This document shows, piece after piece, positions 33,938 to 43,159 of a DNA stretch of 64,000 nucleotides. The stretch's first letter is position 1. Every line of letters begins with the position of its first letter. The notes beneath the pieces were generated by a model that saw only the letters and a list, made by a program, of their open reading frames with translations, did not search any database and had not been told where the DNA came from. This stretch comes from Pseudomonas entomophila (GTDB taxonomy: Bacteria > Pseudomonadota > Gammaproteobacteria > Pseudomonadales > Pseudomonadaceae): NCBI RefSeq assembly GCF_018417595.1, contig NZ_CP070982.1, positions 2,381,501 to 2,445,500 on the forward strand, given 5' to 3'. Made by a program: the position numbers and the translations under genes.

Positions 33938-34007
33938 GGGGATTACCTCCGCACCTTGAGCATAGTTGCCGGTGCGGTGGTCAGTTGCTGGCATGCAAGC
34001 ACTGCCC

Positions 34008-34037
34008 CAAAAAAGAAAACCCGCCGAGGGGCGGGTT
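34008..34037 (-). terminator. Minus-strand terminator upstream of the SRAP gene
   Basis: AACCCGCC-(4 nt)-GGCGGGTT with a T-rich tail (TTTTCTTTTTT) on the minus strand. No minus-strand protein gene ends just before it, so it may end a small RNA. Confidence 0.8.
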
Positions 34038-34181
34038 GAACAGAACGTATCGAAGCCAGGTCAGTCTGCCTTCACGAATGTCAGCGTTTCGTGAAAACCT
34101 GTTGGCAAGGGCTCCAGTAACCGTTACTGAATTTTTCATCGATCATGTGTGTAGAGCGCCGCAGCGGCGCAAGCTCGCACG
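34038..34181 (-). other. Region between two minus-strand terminators, possible small RNA
   Basis: A 144-bp stretch bounded by two minus-strand terminators. On that strand it holds a 15-nt GC palindrome (GCGCCGCTGCGGCGC) and a 21-codon frame starting MIDEKFSNGYWSPC. The 397-bp gap from 33938 to 34334 contains no other gene. A minus-strand transcript ending at 34008 is a reasonable hypothesis, but I see no clear promoter. Confidence 0.25.
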
Positions 34182-34207
34182 AAAAAAGCCCGCCATCAAG
34201 GGCGGGC
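34182..34207 (-). terminator. Second minus-strand terminator
   Basis: On the minus strand GCCCGCC-TTGAT-GGCGGGC is followed by TTTTTT. It would stop transcripts coming from the DoxX gene or antisense to the acidic-protein gene. Confidence 0.8.
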
Positions 34208-34334
34208 AAGAACGTTTCTGAAGGGAGAGCCACTAACCTGCGCCTTACCGGTTAAGGCAGGGTTAACCGCACCGATGATTGACCAGGCGATGCGCTCGGC
34301 TTATACAGGCGGGCTGTTGTTACCGGAGACTGTA

Positions 34335-34523
34335 ATGCACGACGAAGACGATTTGCCCGAACCCGAGCACGACCACCTGCTCGACCCTGAATTCCACGAT
34401 GACTTCGACCCCGAAGCCGACGCCCATGGTGCGCTGGACGAAGTGGAGGAGGACGAAGAAGTGCTGGATGACTTCGATGACGAGGAAGACCATCCAGCCT
34501 GGCATGACGACTACGACGATTGA
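34335..34523 (+). CDS. Highly acidic small protein, 62 aa
   Basis: A 62-residue protein with about half Asp and Glu, plus regular His and Pro (MHDEDDLPEPEHDHLLDPEF and later EVEEDEEVLDDFDDEED). GGAG six bases before the ATG supports this start; an earlier in-frame ATG exists 60 bases upstream. No domain is recognised. The composition suggests an intrinsically disordered polyanion, perhaps a metal or basic-protein binder. It is convergent with DoxX. Confidence 0.65.
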   Translation: MHDEDDLPEPEHDHLLDPEFHDDFDPEADAHGALDEVEEDEEVLDDFDDEEDHPAWHDDYDD

Positions 34524-34550
34524 CGCCGCAGTCGCCGCGCAACGACCTGT

Positions 34551-34964
34551 TCAGCGCTTATCGAGTGAGAATCGGCCAGGGCCGCTGACGGCAAGCACAA
34601 GCAAGCCACCGATGATGCTCAGGTTCTTGAGGAACTGGGTCATGTTGGCGCTGCGCTCGGGGTCGACCATGTTCCAGAACGGGTGGCCGAGCACTGCAGT
34701 GCCGAGCACGAACAAGGCGAGCAACAAGGCCAACGGCCGGGTGTAGAACCCGAGGATCAGCAGGATGGCGGCCAGGAACTCCATGATCACCGCGATCACC
34801 GCAGCCAGCATGGGGGCGGGCGCACCCAGTGATGTCATGTAGGCGACCGTGCCTTCGAACCCGGTGAGCTTGCTCCACCCGGAGAGCACGAACAGGATCA
34901 GCAGCAGGATGCGGGCAATCAGCAGGATGAGGTCACGTTGACCGTCGAGCAGTGTATAGCGCAT
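34551..34964 (-). CDS. DoxX family inner-membrane protein
   Basis: A 137-residue protein with four membrane helices, matching DoxX/YqjF size. Family features are the ARILLLILFVLSGWSKLTGF opening, a central VIMEFLAAILLILGFYTRPLAL, and KNLSIIGGLLVLAVSGPGRF. DoxX proteins are loosely linked to quinone or thiol redox. The start MRYTLLDGQRDL matches the family; the in-frame upstream region is rejected because it runs into the tRNA terminator region. Confidence 0.88.
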   Translation of the reverse strand: MRYTLLDGQRDLILLIARILLLILFVLSGWSKLTGFEGTVAYMTSLGAPAPMLAAVIAVIMEFLAAILLILGFYTRPLALLLALFVLGTAVLGHPFWNMVDPERSANMTQFLKNLSIIGGLLVLAVSGPGRFSLDKR

Positions 34965-35027
34965 GGCGGCGCTCCAGTGGACAGGGACATGTTCCACTCT
35001 AGCAGCCGGGCATTTTTTTGACGGGCA

Positions 35028-35058
35028 TGAAAAAAGGCGCCGCAAGGGCACCTTTTCG
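35028..35058 (-). terminator. Terminator of tRNA-Leu
   Basis: On the minus strand AGGTGCC-CTTGC-GGCGCCT (one G-T pair) is followed by TTTTTT. Confidence 0.8.
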
Positions 35059-35066
35059 AAAGAGGA

Positions 35067-35151
35067 TGGTGCGAGTGGCGGGACTCGAACCCGCAAGGCT
35101 CACGCCGACAGATTTTAAGTCTGCTGTGTATACCAATTCCACCACACTCGC
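35067..35151 (-). tRNA. tRNA-Leu(UAA)
   Basis: An 85-nt tRNA including encoded CCA on the minus strand. Acceptor arms GCGAGTG and CACTCGC pair perfectly with discriminator A. The anticodon loop CTTAAAA gives TAA. A long variable arm and T-loop GTTCGAGTC fit class II tRNA-Leu. Confidence 0.96.
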
Positions 35152-35202
35152 ACGTTTGACTGTCGCGCTTCATAGGCAGAAGGGCCTGACAATCAAGGGC
35201 GC

Positions 35203-35231
35203 TTTATAACCCATTGTTATAGAAGCGTCAA
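35203..35231 (-). promoter_or_regulatory. Sigma-70 promoter of tRNA-Leu
   Basis: On the minus strand TTGACG and TATAAA are separated by 17 bp. The tRNA 5' end is about 50 bp further on. Confidence 0.65.
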
Positions 35232-35243
35232 CCGGCGCAAGGG

Positions 35244-35456
35244 TCAGGCGTCGATGGCGTTGGCGATGTCGCGCATCTCGCACGCCGTGTCACGCAAGCC
35301 TTCCACATGCCCGTTCATGGCCTGTGCATCGGCCTGGTGGACCGAGTGGCGCAGGAACAGGGCGTGGCCATCCAGTGCCTCGCACAGTTCGTCAAGTTCC
35401 GTGGCCGTGCGCATCAGGTCGTCCTGCAGGCCTTGCATGCGAAGGTTCGAATTCAT
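35244..35456 (-). CDS. Hypothetical coiled-coil protein, 70 aa
   Basis: A 70-residue all-helical protein with heptad-like spacing (LQDDLMRTATELDELCEALD and VEGLRDTACEMRDIANAI). AAGGAAGCGAC precedes the ATG, so translation is credible. There is no signal or membrane helix. Its family is unknown to me. It lies just upstream of the tRNA-Leu promoter on the same strand. Confidence 0.68.
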   Translation of the reverse strand: MNSNLRMQGLQDDLMRTATELDELCEALDGHALFLRHSVHQADAQAMNGHVEGLRDTACEMRDIANAIDA

Positions 35457-35559
35457 GTCGCTTCCTTGTGGGTTCGAGGCGGACGCAACTATAGGTCAAT
35501 TGACAGGATGCTTCCATTGCGCCACCTTTTGCCCATTGGATCCAATAGAGCGTGCCGCC

Positions 35560-35850
35560 ATGCCTTCGTCTTCCTCCGACCCCAGTACTGTGCCTGGACG
35601 CATCGTGCGCCCACGCCTGTTCTGGCGCCTGCTGTTCATTCAGGTCTGTCTGCTGGGGGCTTTTCTGTATGTCGGCCTCATGTGTCTGGGCGGTTACCTG
35701 GTGATGCTGGCGATCGACGAGCAGCATCCTGATCCACAGCGGTTCATGGCCTTGTGCGGTGGGGCGCTGATTCTCCTGGTGGGCTTGTGGCTGCTGAAAG
35801 TGGCGATGCCAAGGCGCCTGGTACCTTCGATGTTCGAGCGCGAGGGTTGA
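35560..35850 (+). CDS. Small inner-membrane protein, 96 aa
   Basis: A 96-residue protein with two membrane helices (about 22-52, RLLFIQVCLLGAFLYVGLM, and 64-80, LCGGALILLVGLWLL), a Ser/Pro-rich N-terminus and a basic C-terminal end. The ATG lacks a strong Shine-Dalgarno. It lies 79 bp before the histidine kinase gene on the same strand and might share its transcript, but nothing in it points to signalling. Confidence 0.6.
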   Translation: MPSSSSDPSTVPGRIVRPRLFWRLLFIQVCLLGAFLYVGLMCLGGYLVMLAIDEQHPDPQRFMALCGGALILLVGLWLLKVAMPRRLVPSMFEREG

Positions 35851-35929
35851 CGATCGTCGCAGGCGGCCGGGTGCCCGCGAGACTTTTGACTACGCTCAAT
35901 AAGTCTTTTCGCGGTCTTGTGGAGCTCGC

Positions 35930-37090
35930 ATGGTTTCAGCGGACCAGCCCGGCCATTCCAACATGCCCGAAGCGCGCTATGAACAGTTGGTTCAGGCGGT
36001 GGTCGACTACGCCATCTACATGCTCGACCCGACGGGCCATGTGGTGTCATGGAATGCAGGGGCCCAGCGGATCAAGGGCTACCGTGCGGACGAGGTGATC
36101 GGCAAGCATTTTTCCCTGTTCTTCACCCCCCAGGATTGCGCCGATGGGCGCCCTGAGCGTTTATTGCGCCAGGCGCTGGAGCAGGGAGTGGCGCAGGACG
36201 AAGGCTGGCGAGTGCGCAAGGACGGCACGCAGTTCTGGGCCCTTGCCGCGCTGGATGTCATCCGTGACGAGCAGGGGCAAGTCATCGGCCTGGCCAAGGT
36301 GACTCGGGATATCACTGACCGCCGAGAGTCGGCCCTGCAGCTGGATGCCATGCGCGCGCAACTGTTCCAGGCGCAGAAGCTCGAGGCGCTTGGGCAATTG
36401 ACCGGCGGATTGGCACACGACTTCAACAATCTGCTGACCATCATTCTCAGCTCGGCGCGTCTGGCGGTGAACAGCCAGGACCCGGCCCGTACCCAGCGGC
36501 TGCTCGATCATATCCTCGATGCCGGACAGCGGGGCACGCAACTGACCCAGCAATTGCTCAGTTTCGCCCGTCATCGTCAACTGAGCGTGACGTTTATCGC
36601 GCCAGCCGACGTGGTGCAGGCAACGCGTGGTCTGTTGGAGCACGCCTTGCCAAGGGATATCGAGTTGCACGAGCAGGTCGAGCCCGGCTTACCATCGATC
36701 GAGGTCGATGCAGGGCAGTTGCAGATGGTCCTGCTCAACTTGATGTTCAACGCTCGTGACGCTATCCAAGGGGCGGGAACGATTCGCCTGGTGGTGGAAT
36801 GTGTACAGTTGGCCGGTGAGGTCGAGGCGCTGCAGGGGCGCTTCGTGCGCTTCGCCATCTACGATGATGGCCAGGGAATCGAGCCGGGCGTGTTACCGCG
36901 AATCTTCGAACCCTTCTTCACCACCAAGGCCTTTGGCAAGGGCACGGGGCTCGGGCTCAGCCAGGTCTACGGTTTCGCGAAGCAGAGCAATGGCGCGATC
37001 AGCGTGGACAGTCGCCTGGGCGAGGGGACCTGCATGAGCCTGTACTTACCGGCCAGCCAGGCGGCCGATGACCTTGAACCCGGCAGGTAG
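35930..37090 (+). CDS. PAS-domain sensor histidine kinase
   Basis: A 386-residue soluble kinase. One PAS domain (about 15-130, VVDYAIYMLDPTGHVVSWNA and GYRADEVIGKHFSLFF) is followed by a HisKA dimerisation domain with phospho-acceptor His163 in GGLAHDFNNLL, and an HATPase_c domain with N box LMFNARDAI, G1 DDGQGI, F box FEPFFTT and G2 GKGTGLGLS. The HDFNN box is the type found in NtrB-like and hybrid kinases. It has no receiver of its own; the single-domain receiver two genes on is the likely partner. It is 10 bp from the KaiC-like gene. Confidence 0.9.
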   Translation: MVSADQPGHSNMPEARYEQLVQAVVDYAIYMLDPTGHVVSWNAGAQRIKGYRADEVIGKHFSLFFTPQDCADGRPERLLRQALEQGVAQDEGWRVRKDGTQFWALAALDVIRDEQGQVIGLAKVTRDITDRRESALQLDAMRAQLFQAQKLEALGQLTGGLAHDFNNLLTIILSSARLAVNSQDPARTQRLLDHILDAGQRGTQLTQQLLSFARHRQLSVTFIAPADVVQATRGLLEHALPRDIELHEQVEPGLPSIEVDAGQLQMVLLNLMFNARDAIQGAGTIRLVVECVQLAGEVEALQGRFVRFAIYDDGQGIEPGVLPRIFEPFFTTKAFGKGTGLGLSQVYGFAKQSNGAISVDSRLGEGTCMSLYLPASQAADDLEPGR

Positions 37091-37100
37091 GTAGACAGCC

Positions 37101-38546
37101 ATGGTAGAACAACTCAAGCGCCTGCCCACCGGCATCCCAGGACTCGACGCCTTGCTCAAGGGCGGGTTGGTGGCCGGCGCCTCGTACATCGTCCAGGGCC
37201 ATCCGGGCTCGGGCAAGACCATCCTGGCCAACCAGCTCGCCTGCAATCATGTGCGCGACGGTGGTCGAGTGCTGGTGGCCACCTTGCTCAGCGAGTCCCA
37301 CGAGCGGTTGTTCCAGTACCTGTCGACGCTGGCCTTCTTCGATCCCTCCCAGGTGGGCGACGCCATTCAATTCGTCAGTGCCTTCGACACATTGGAGCAG
37401 GACGGATTGGACGCGGTGGTTCGCTTGTTGCGTCAGGAAATAGCCCGGCAGCAGGCCAGCCTCCTGATCGTCGATGGCCTGCTCAATGCCCGTTCCCGGG
37501 CGGAGACCAGCCTGGACACCAAGAAATTCGTTTCCGAATTGCAGGGCCATGCCGCTTTTGCCGGCTGCACCGTGTTGCTGCTGACCAGTGCGCGCCTGGA
37601 GGAGGGCAGCCCCGAACACACCATGGTCGACGGCGTGATCGAACTCGGTGAGCACTTGGTCGGCAGCACTGCCGTGCGCAATGTCCAACTGCGCAAGACC
37701 CGTGGCAGTGGGGCATTGTCCGGACGTCATGAGTGCCTGATCGACGAGGACGGCCTGCAGATCTACCCGCGGCTGGAATCGCTTTACAGCCATCCAGACG
37801 GGGAGGGTGGGCGTACCGTGAACCAGGTGGCCACAGGCGTCCCTGACCTGGACACGATGCTTGGCGGTGGCCTTGCCGAAGGCTCCGTGAGCCTGCTGAT
37901 GGGGCCATCCGGTGTCGGCAAGACAGCCTTGGGGGTGGCTTTCCTCGCCGCATCGAGCAAGGAATCGCCTGGGCTGCATTTCGGGTTTTACGAAACGCCG
38001 ACGCGTCTGCGCCTGAAGGCGGCGGCGCTGGGCTATGAGTTGGCTGGACTGGAGCACGACGAAGCGGTACGGCTGAGCTGGCAACCGACGACCGAAGGGT
38101 TGCTCGACCAGGTTGGTGAGCGTTTGCTGCGGCAAGCTCGAGAGATGGGCGCGCGGCGCGTGGTGATCGACAGCCTTGGCGCCTTTGGGCGCCTGGCGCT
38201 GGACCCGGCACGCCTGAACGCTTTTTTCCGTGCCTTGACCGGTGAGCTGCGTTCACGTGGTATCACCGTACTGCTGACCTGGGAGATGCGCGATATCTTC
38301 GGTTCGGAGATCACCGCCCCGGCCCCGGACCTGTCTAGCATCGTCGACAACCTGATGCTCCTGCGCTTCGCCGAGCTTGATGCCCGCCTGCACCGCGTCT
38401 TGTCGATCGTCAAGGTGCGCGACAGCGATCATGACCCGACCCTGCAGGCGCTGCACCTGGGCCCCTGTGGAATCAGTCTGGGGCGGGTGTTCGACGGTGC
38501 CAGCGGTGTGCTCAGTGGTACGGCGATCCCTCAGGGGGATCGCTGA
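37101..38546 (+). CDS. KaiC-like double RecA-domain ATPase
   Basis: A 481-residue protein with two tandem KaiC/RadA-type ATPase domains. The first (about 5-235) has Walker A GHPGSGKT at 33-40 after LPTGIPGLDALLKGG. The second (about 245-475) repeats the pattern VATGVPDLDTMLGGGLAEGS and has Walker A GPSGVGKT at 268-275. KaiC homologues outside cyanobacteria often accompany histidine kinases and act in stress signalling, not in a proven clock; KaiA and KaiB are absent here. It sits between a PAS kinase and a receiver gene, so it probably works in that phosphorelay. Confidence 0.9.
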   Translation: MVEQLKRLPTGIPGLDALLKGGLVAGASYIVQGHPGSGKTILANQLACNHVRDGGRVLVATLLSESHERLFQYLSTLAFFDPSQVGDAIQFVSAFDTLEQDGLDAVVRLLRQEIARQQASLLIVDGLLNARSRAETSLDTKKFVSELQGHAAFAGCTVLLLTSARLEEGSPEHTMVDGVIELGEHLVGSTAVRNVQLRKTRGSGALSGRHECLIDEDGLQIYPRLESLYSHPDGEGGRTVNQVATGVPDLDTMLGGGLAEGSVSLLMGPSGVGKTALGVAFLAASSKESPGLHFGFYETPTRLRLKAAALGYELAGLEHDEAVRLSWQPTTEGLLDQVGERLLRQAREMGARRVVIDSLGAFGRLALDPARLNAFFRALTGELRSRGITVLLTWEMRDIFGSEITAPAPDLSSIVDNLMLLRFAELDARLHRVLSIVKVRDSDHDPTLQALHLGPCGISLGRVFDGASGVLSGTAIPQGDR

Positions 38547-38558
38547 TGGGATAGCGCG

Positions 38559-38918
38559 ATGAACACCATCCTGATCGTCGATGACGAGTACCTGATAGCC
38601 GACATCCTGGGCTTTGCCTTGGAGGATCAGAACTTTCTGGTGGAAAAAGCGAGTAATGGGAGTAAGGCCCTGGATGCGCTGAAAGAGAAACGAGTGGACC
38701 TGGTAATCACCGACTATATGATGCCAGTGCTCAATGGCGAGGAGCTGGCACGGGCGATTCGCGACGAACTGCACCTGCCGGACCTGCCGGTGATTCTCAT
38801 GAGTGGCGCCCAGGCCAGCCTGGGACGAGTTCGCCCGGAGCTGTTCGCGGCGGTATTCGACAAGCCATTCGACATGGACAGGATGATCGCCAAGGTGCGC
38901 GAACTGCTGGGCACCTGA
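38559..38918 (+). CDS. Single-domain response regulator
   Basis: A 119-residue CheY-like receiver with no output domain. The acidic pocket is in ILIVDDEYL (Asp8/Asp9), the phospho-acceptor is Asp52 in LVITDYMMP, the Thr/Ser switch is in VILMSGAQ, and Lys is in VFDKPFD. It follows the KaiC-like gene by 12 bp, completing a kinase-ATPase-receiver operon. Output must come through protein-protein contact. Confidence 0.92.
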   Translation: MNTILIVDDEYLIADILGFALEDQNFLVEKASNGSKALDALKEKRVDLVITDYMMPVLNGEELARAIRDELHLPDLPVILMSGAQASLGRVRPELFAAVFDKPFDMDRMIAKVRELLGT

Positions 38919-38992
38919 GGCGCGAGGTGGGCTCCCCCGCGTGGGCGGGCAGTCGATCAGACGCGTCCGTGCGGCTTGATACCTGGGTGTTG

Positions 38993-39190
38993 TCAGTGGT
39001 GCTCGTCACTTTTCTCCGGGGCTGGGCTACCAGCCTGGATACGCTTGAAAATCTCTTCACGGTGCACCTGGACATCCTTGGGTGCATCGATGCCGATCCT
39101 CACTTGCATCCCCTTGACGCCCAGAATGGTGACTTTGATGTCATCGTTGATGACGATACTTTCGCCAACCTTGCGGGTGAGTATCAGCAT
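38993..39190 (-). CDS. csrA: CsrA/RsmA-family post-transcriptional regulator (RsmE-like)
   Basis: A 65-residue RNA-binding dimer-forming protein that represses or activates mRNAs by binding GGA motifs near the start site. The core [20 protein letters not shown] and the RNA-contact [10 protein letters not shown] with Arg44 are intact. The tail ([13 protein letters not shown]) is longer than in RsmA, closer to RsmE. AAGGAGAACTAC precedes the ATG. Pseudomonads carry several paralogues under Gac/Rsm control by RsmX/Y/Z small RNAs. It is a single gene convergent with the kinase operon. Confidence 0.94.
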   Translation of the reverse strand: MLILTRKVGESIVINDDIKVTILGVKGMQVRIGIDAPKDVQVHREEIFKRIQAGSPAPEKSDEHH

Positions 39191-39453
39191 GTAGTTCTCC
39201 TTGGTGGTGTAGAAAACCGCGGGGCCTGTGCCCAACGGGTGGGAGCGTGTCCCTCTTCCTTCTCATTAAAGACGCTTTCGGCGGATAGTAATTCCCTGGC
39301 GGACAAATTCTGTTGCCAGTCTTTAGGTGCAGGGGCCGATGAAAATCGTGTGACCCTCATCGGCGAAGGTGCTCGGTGGCAAGGATAGGGTGCTTGGCTC
39401 CATATGGGAAATTTCTGTGTTCGATGGGTTAAATAGCCAGTGTCAATCATCGT

Positions 39454-40464
39454 TTAGGTTTCCAGGTCCTGAAGGAAGCGCAACAGGACCACTTCCTCCC
39501 TCTCCAGGCCCTTGCGCTGGCGCACCCGAGGCAGCTTGGCCAGGTGCCCGAGCTGAAAATGCTCCAGCACGGCAGGGTGGATGTAGCAACGCCGGCAGAC
39601 TGCCGGGGTGTTTCCCAAACGGGCGGCCACCTGGCGGACAACTGCGGCCACCTGGCGTCTGGCCTCGCTGATCGGTTCCCATGCAAGCGGTTTCAACAGC
39701 TCGAGGGCCAGGCTGCTGCCCGCCCAGGTGCGGTAGTCCTTGGCTGTGAAGTCGGCCCCTGTGAGTTGCTGGATGAACTGGTTGACTTCGGTCGAGCCCA
39801 CGCAATGACGCTGCCCTTGTTCGTCGAGGTATTGGAACAATGCCTGCCCGGGGAGTTCGATGCAGCGCTTTAGCAAACTGGCCAGGCGCCTGTCCCGCAA
39901 CGTGACGTCATGGTCGACGCCACGCTTGCCACGGAACTGGAAACGCATGGTGCTGCCCCGCACTCTGACGTGGCGCGTTGCGAGGGTGGTCAGCCCGTAG
40001 GAGCGATTGTCACGCAGATACTGACGGTTACCGATGCGTATCAGCGTGTTGTCAAGCAGGCTGATCACCAGCGCCATGACCTTCTCCCGGCCCAGGCCGG
40101 GGTGCGCCAGGTGTCGATCCAACTGTTTGCGCAGGTTCGGCAGGGCTTCGGCGAAGGCCAGCATGCGTTCGTACTTGTGCTGGTCGCGCAGTTCGCGCCA
40201 GAGGGCGTGGTAGCGATACTGCTTGCGCCCACGGGCGTCGCGCCCTGTGGCCTGAAGATGCCCCTGCGGATCGGCGCAGATCCACACGTCGGTATAGGCG
40301 GGAGGGATCACCAGCGCGGCGATGCGAGCGAGGGTTTCAGTGTCGCGAATCCGCTGGCCTTGCCTATCGAAGTAATGAAAGTGGTCGCGCCAACGGCGCC
40401 GCGTCAGGCCGGGCTGGGTGTCATCGACATAGTGCAGTGAGGCGGGCAGCGGGCAGTCAGGCAT
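39454..40464 (-). CDS. Type IB DNA topoisomerase
   Basis: A 336-residue bacterial/poxvirus-type topoisomerase IB that relaxes supercoils through a 3'-phosphotyrosine. The N-terminal domain includes LHYVDDTQPGLTRRRWRDHF. The catalytic domain shows the Arg of RYLRDNRSYGLTTL, the Lys region GKRGVDHDV, the Arg-His region and the nucleophile Tyr at about 294 in CRRCYIHPAVLE. The start MPDCPLPASL is chosen because AGGA lies eight bases upstream and homologues start here; an ATG eight codons upstream is possible. It is 56 bp from modC on the same strand. Confidence 0.92.
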   Translation of the reverse strand: MPDCPLPASLHYVDDTQPGLTRRRWRDHFHYFDRQGQRIRDTETLARIAALVIPPAYTDVWICADPQGHLQATGRDARGRKQYRYHALWRELRDQHKYERMLAFAEALPNLRKQLDRHLAHPGLGREKVMALVISLLDNTLIRIGNRQYLRDNRSYGLTTLATRHVRVRGSTMRFQFRGKRGVDHDVTLRDRRLASLLKRCIELPGQALFQYLDEQGQRHCVGSTEVNQFIQQLTGADFTAKDYRTWAGSSLALELLKPLAWEPISEARRQVAAVVRQVAARLGNTPAVCRRCYIHPAVLEHFQLGHLAKLPRVRQRKGLEREEVVLLRFLQDLET

Positions 40465-40520
40465 CCTGGCGATCCTGGCGTGGGTCATGCTGCAATGGAC
40501 AACCGCAGCATGGGCGTTGC

Positions 40521-41612
40521 TCAACCCAGCAACGCCACCGACTTGATCTGCGCCCACAACAGTTGACCGGCCTGCACCCCCAATTGCTCCGCCGAGTAGC
40601 GGGTGATGCGTGCCAGCAGCGGGTTGCCGGTGGCATCCAGGCTGACCAGCACATGGGCCGGATTGTCGGCGGGGCGGCATTCGCGCACCCGGACCGGCAA
40701 GCGGTTGAGGATGCTCGAGGCCGCGTCGGCGTTCAGCGCCAGGCTCACGTCGCGCGCCTGCACCTTGAGCCGCAGGGTGCTGCCGACATGCAGGTCGGGG
40801 TGGGCGATGCGCAGCAGTTGGCCGTCGCTGCCGGGCAGGCGCAGGTCGAACAATCCGTAGTGCGGATCATGGCCGACCACCACGCCTTCAAGCACGACGC
40901 CGGCGTCCTCGCCCTGGGCCAGCGACAGGTCGAGGCGGGCCAGGGTCTGGCCGATGGGGCCACTGGCCACGGCCTTGCCCTGTTCCAGTAGCACCAGATG
41001 GTCGGCCAGGCGTGCCACTTCGTCCTGGGCATGGCTGACGTAGATCAGCGGGATGTCCAGCTCGTCGTGAAGGCGTTCGAGGTAGGGCAGGATCTCGCGC
41101 TTGCGCGCGCTGTCCAGGGCCGCCAGGGGTTCGTCCATCAGCAGCAGCCGAGGGCTGCTGAGCAGTGCCCGGGCGATGCCGACACGCTGGGCCTCGCCGC
41201 CGGACAGCGTTGCCGGTTTGCGCTCGAGCAGGTGGCCGATACCAAGCAGTTGGCAGGCCTGCGCCTGGTTGATCTTGCGCTCGGCGGGGGCGATGCGGCG
41301 CCAGCCGAATTCCAGGTTGGCGCGTACCGACAAGTGCGGGAACAGGCTGGCTTCCTGGAATACATAGCCCAGCGGGCGCTTGTGCGGGGCGAGGAAAAGA
41401 CCGCGTGCGCTGTCTTCCCAGACCTCGCCGTTGACCTCGATGTAGGCGCTGGCGGCCCGTTCGAGCCCGGCCAGGCAGCGTAGACAGGAGGTCTTGCCCG
41501 AGCCCGAGTGGCCGAAGAAAGCGCTGATGCCACGGCCGGGCAGGTGCAGGTCGACATCCAAGGTGAAATCGTCGCGGGCCAGTTTCAGGCGCGCCTGTAT
41601 CGCTTTTGTCAT
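40521..41612 (-). CDS. modC: Molybdate ABC transporter ATP-binding protein ModC
   Basis: A 363-residue ABC ATPase. Walker A is GHSGSGKTS, the signature motif is [15 protein letters not shown] and Walker B is [13 protein letters not shown], followed by a His switch in [10 protein letters not shown]-terminal molybdate-binding Mop domain (about 290-360, [20 protein letters not shown]) is the mark of ModC. The ATG is one base after the modB stop, which sets the start. It powers molybdate import through ModB. Confidence 0.95.
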   Translation of the reverse strand: MTKAIQARLKLARDDFTLDVDLHLPGRGISAFFGHSGSGKTSCLRCLAGLERAASAYIEVNGEVWEDSARGLFLAPHKRPLGYVFQEASLFPHLSVRANLEFGWRRIAPAERKINQAQACQLLGIGHLLERKPATLSGGEAQRVGIARALLSSPRLLLMDEPLAALDSARKREILPYLERLHDELDIPLIYVSHAQDEVARLADHLVLLEQGKAVASGPIGQTLARLDLSLAQGEDAGVVLEGVVVGHDPHYGLFDLRLPGSDGQLLRIAHPDLHVGSTLRLKVQARDVSLALNADAASSILNRLPVRVRECRPADNPAHVLVSLDATGNPLLARITRYSAEQLGVQAGQLLWAQIKSVALLG

Positions 41613-41613
41613 T

Positions 41614-42293
41614 TCAGCTCCAGCCCGCCTTGCCACGGCGGCCAGCATAGAGCATCAGCAGCACCAGGAAGGAGAACACCAGCATGGCCCCGGCCAGCCA
41701 GTGGGCCTGGGCGTATTCCATGGCCTCGACGTGATCGAAGATCTGCACCGACACCACGCGGGTCTTGTCGGGGATGTTGCCACCGATCATCAGCACCACG
41801 CCGAATTCGCCCACGGTGTGGGCGAAGCCGAGGATGCTGGCGGTGATGAAGCCGGGCCTGGCCAGCGGCAGCACCACGTGGACGAAGGTGTCCCGGGGGC
41901 TGGCACGCAGCGTCGCAGCCACCTCCAGCGGACGCTGGCCGATGGCGCCAAAGGCGTTCTGCAGGGGTTGCACCACGAATGGCATGGAGTACACCACCGA
42001 GCCGATCACCAGCCCGGTGAAGCTGAACACCACGCTACCCAGGCCCAGGGCCTGGGTGGTCTGGCCAATCCAGCCGTGGGGACCGAGGGCCAGCAGCAGG
42101 TAGAAGCCGATCACTGTCGGTGGCAGCACCAGGGGCAGGGCCACCACCGCGCCGATTGGCCCGCGCAGCCAGGAGCGGGTACGGGCCAGCCACCAGGCGA
42201 TGGGCGTGCCCACCACCAGGAGGATGGCCGTGGTCAGGCTGGCCAGCTTGATGGTCAGCCAGATTGCCCCCAGGTCACTGGCGTCGAGCGGCA

Positions 42294-42294
<1 letters not shown>
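41614..42294 (-). CDS. modB: Molybdate ABC transporter permease ModB
   Basis: A 226-residue inner-membrane permease with five to six helices and the EAA-type loop [20 protein letters not shown] that docks on ModC. The opening [20 protein letters not shown] is typical. Its first base overlaps the modA stop region by one base, so modA-B-C are strictly coupled. Confidence 0.95.
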
Positions 42295-43073
<779 letters not shown>

Positions 43074-43091
43074 CTAAAGGGACGGCGGGTT

Positions 43092-43119
43092 ATCGTTATA
43101 GTGTGGAATATATAGCGAT
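43092..43119 (-). promoter_or_regulatory. ModE-type operator upstream of modA
   Basis: ATCGTTATA and TATATAGCGAT are inverted half-sites separated by about 8 bp, very close to the E. coli ModE consensus ATCGNTATATA-N6-TATATNNCGAT. It overlaps the expected modA promoter (minus-strand TATAAC and TATATA stretches). The modE gene itself is not in the window. Confidence 0.8.
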
Positions 43120-43159
43120 AGGCCATCCGTCGGGAAGAGGGCGGTGCGGAAAAACTTGA

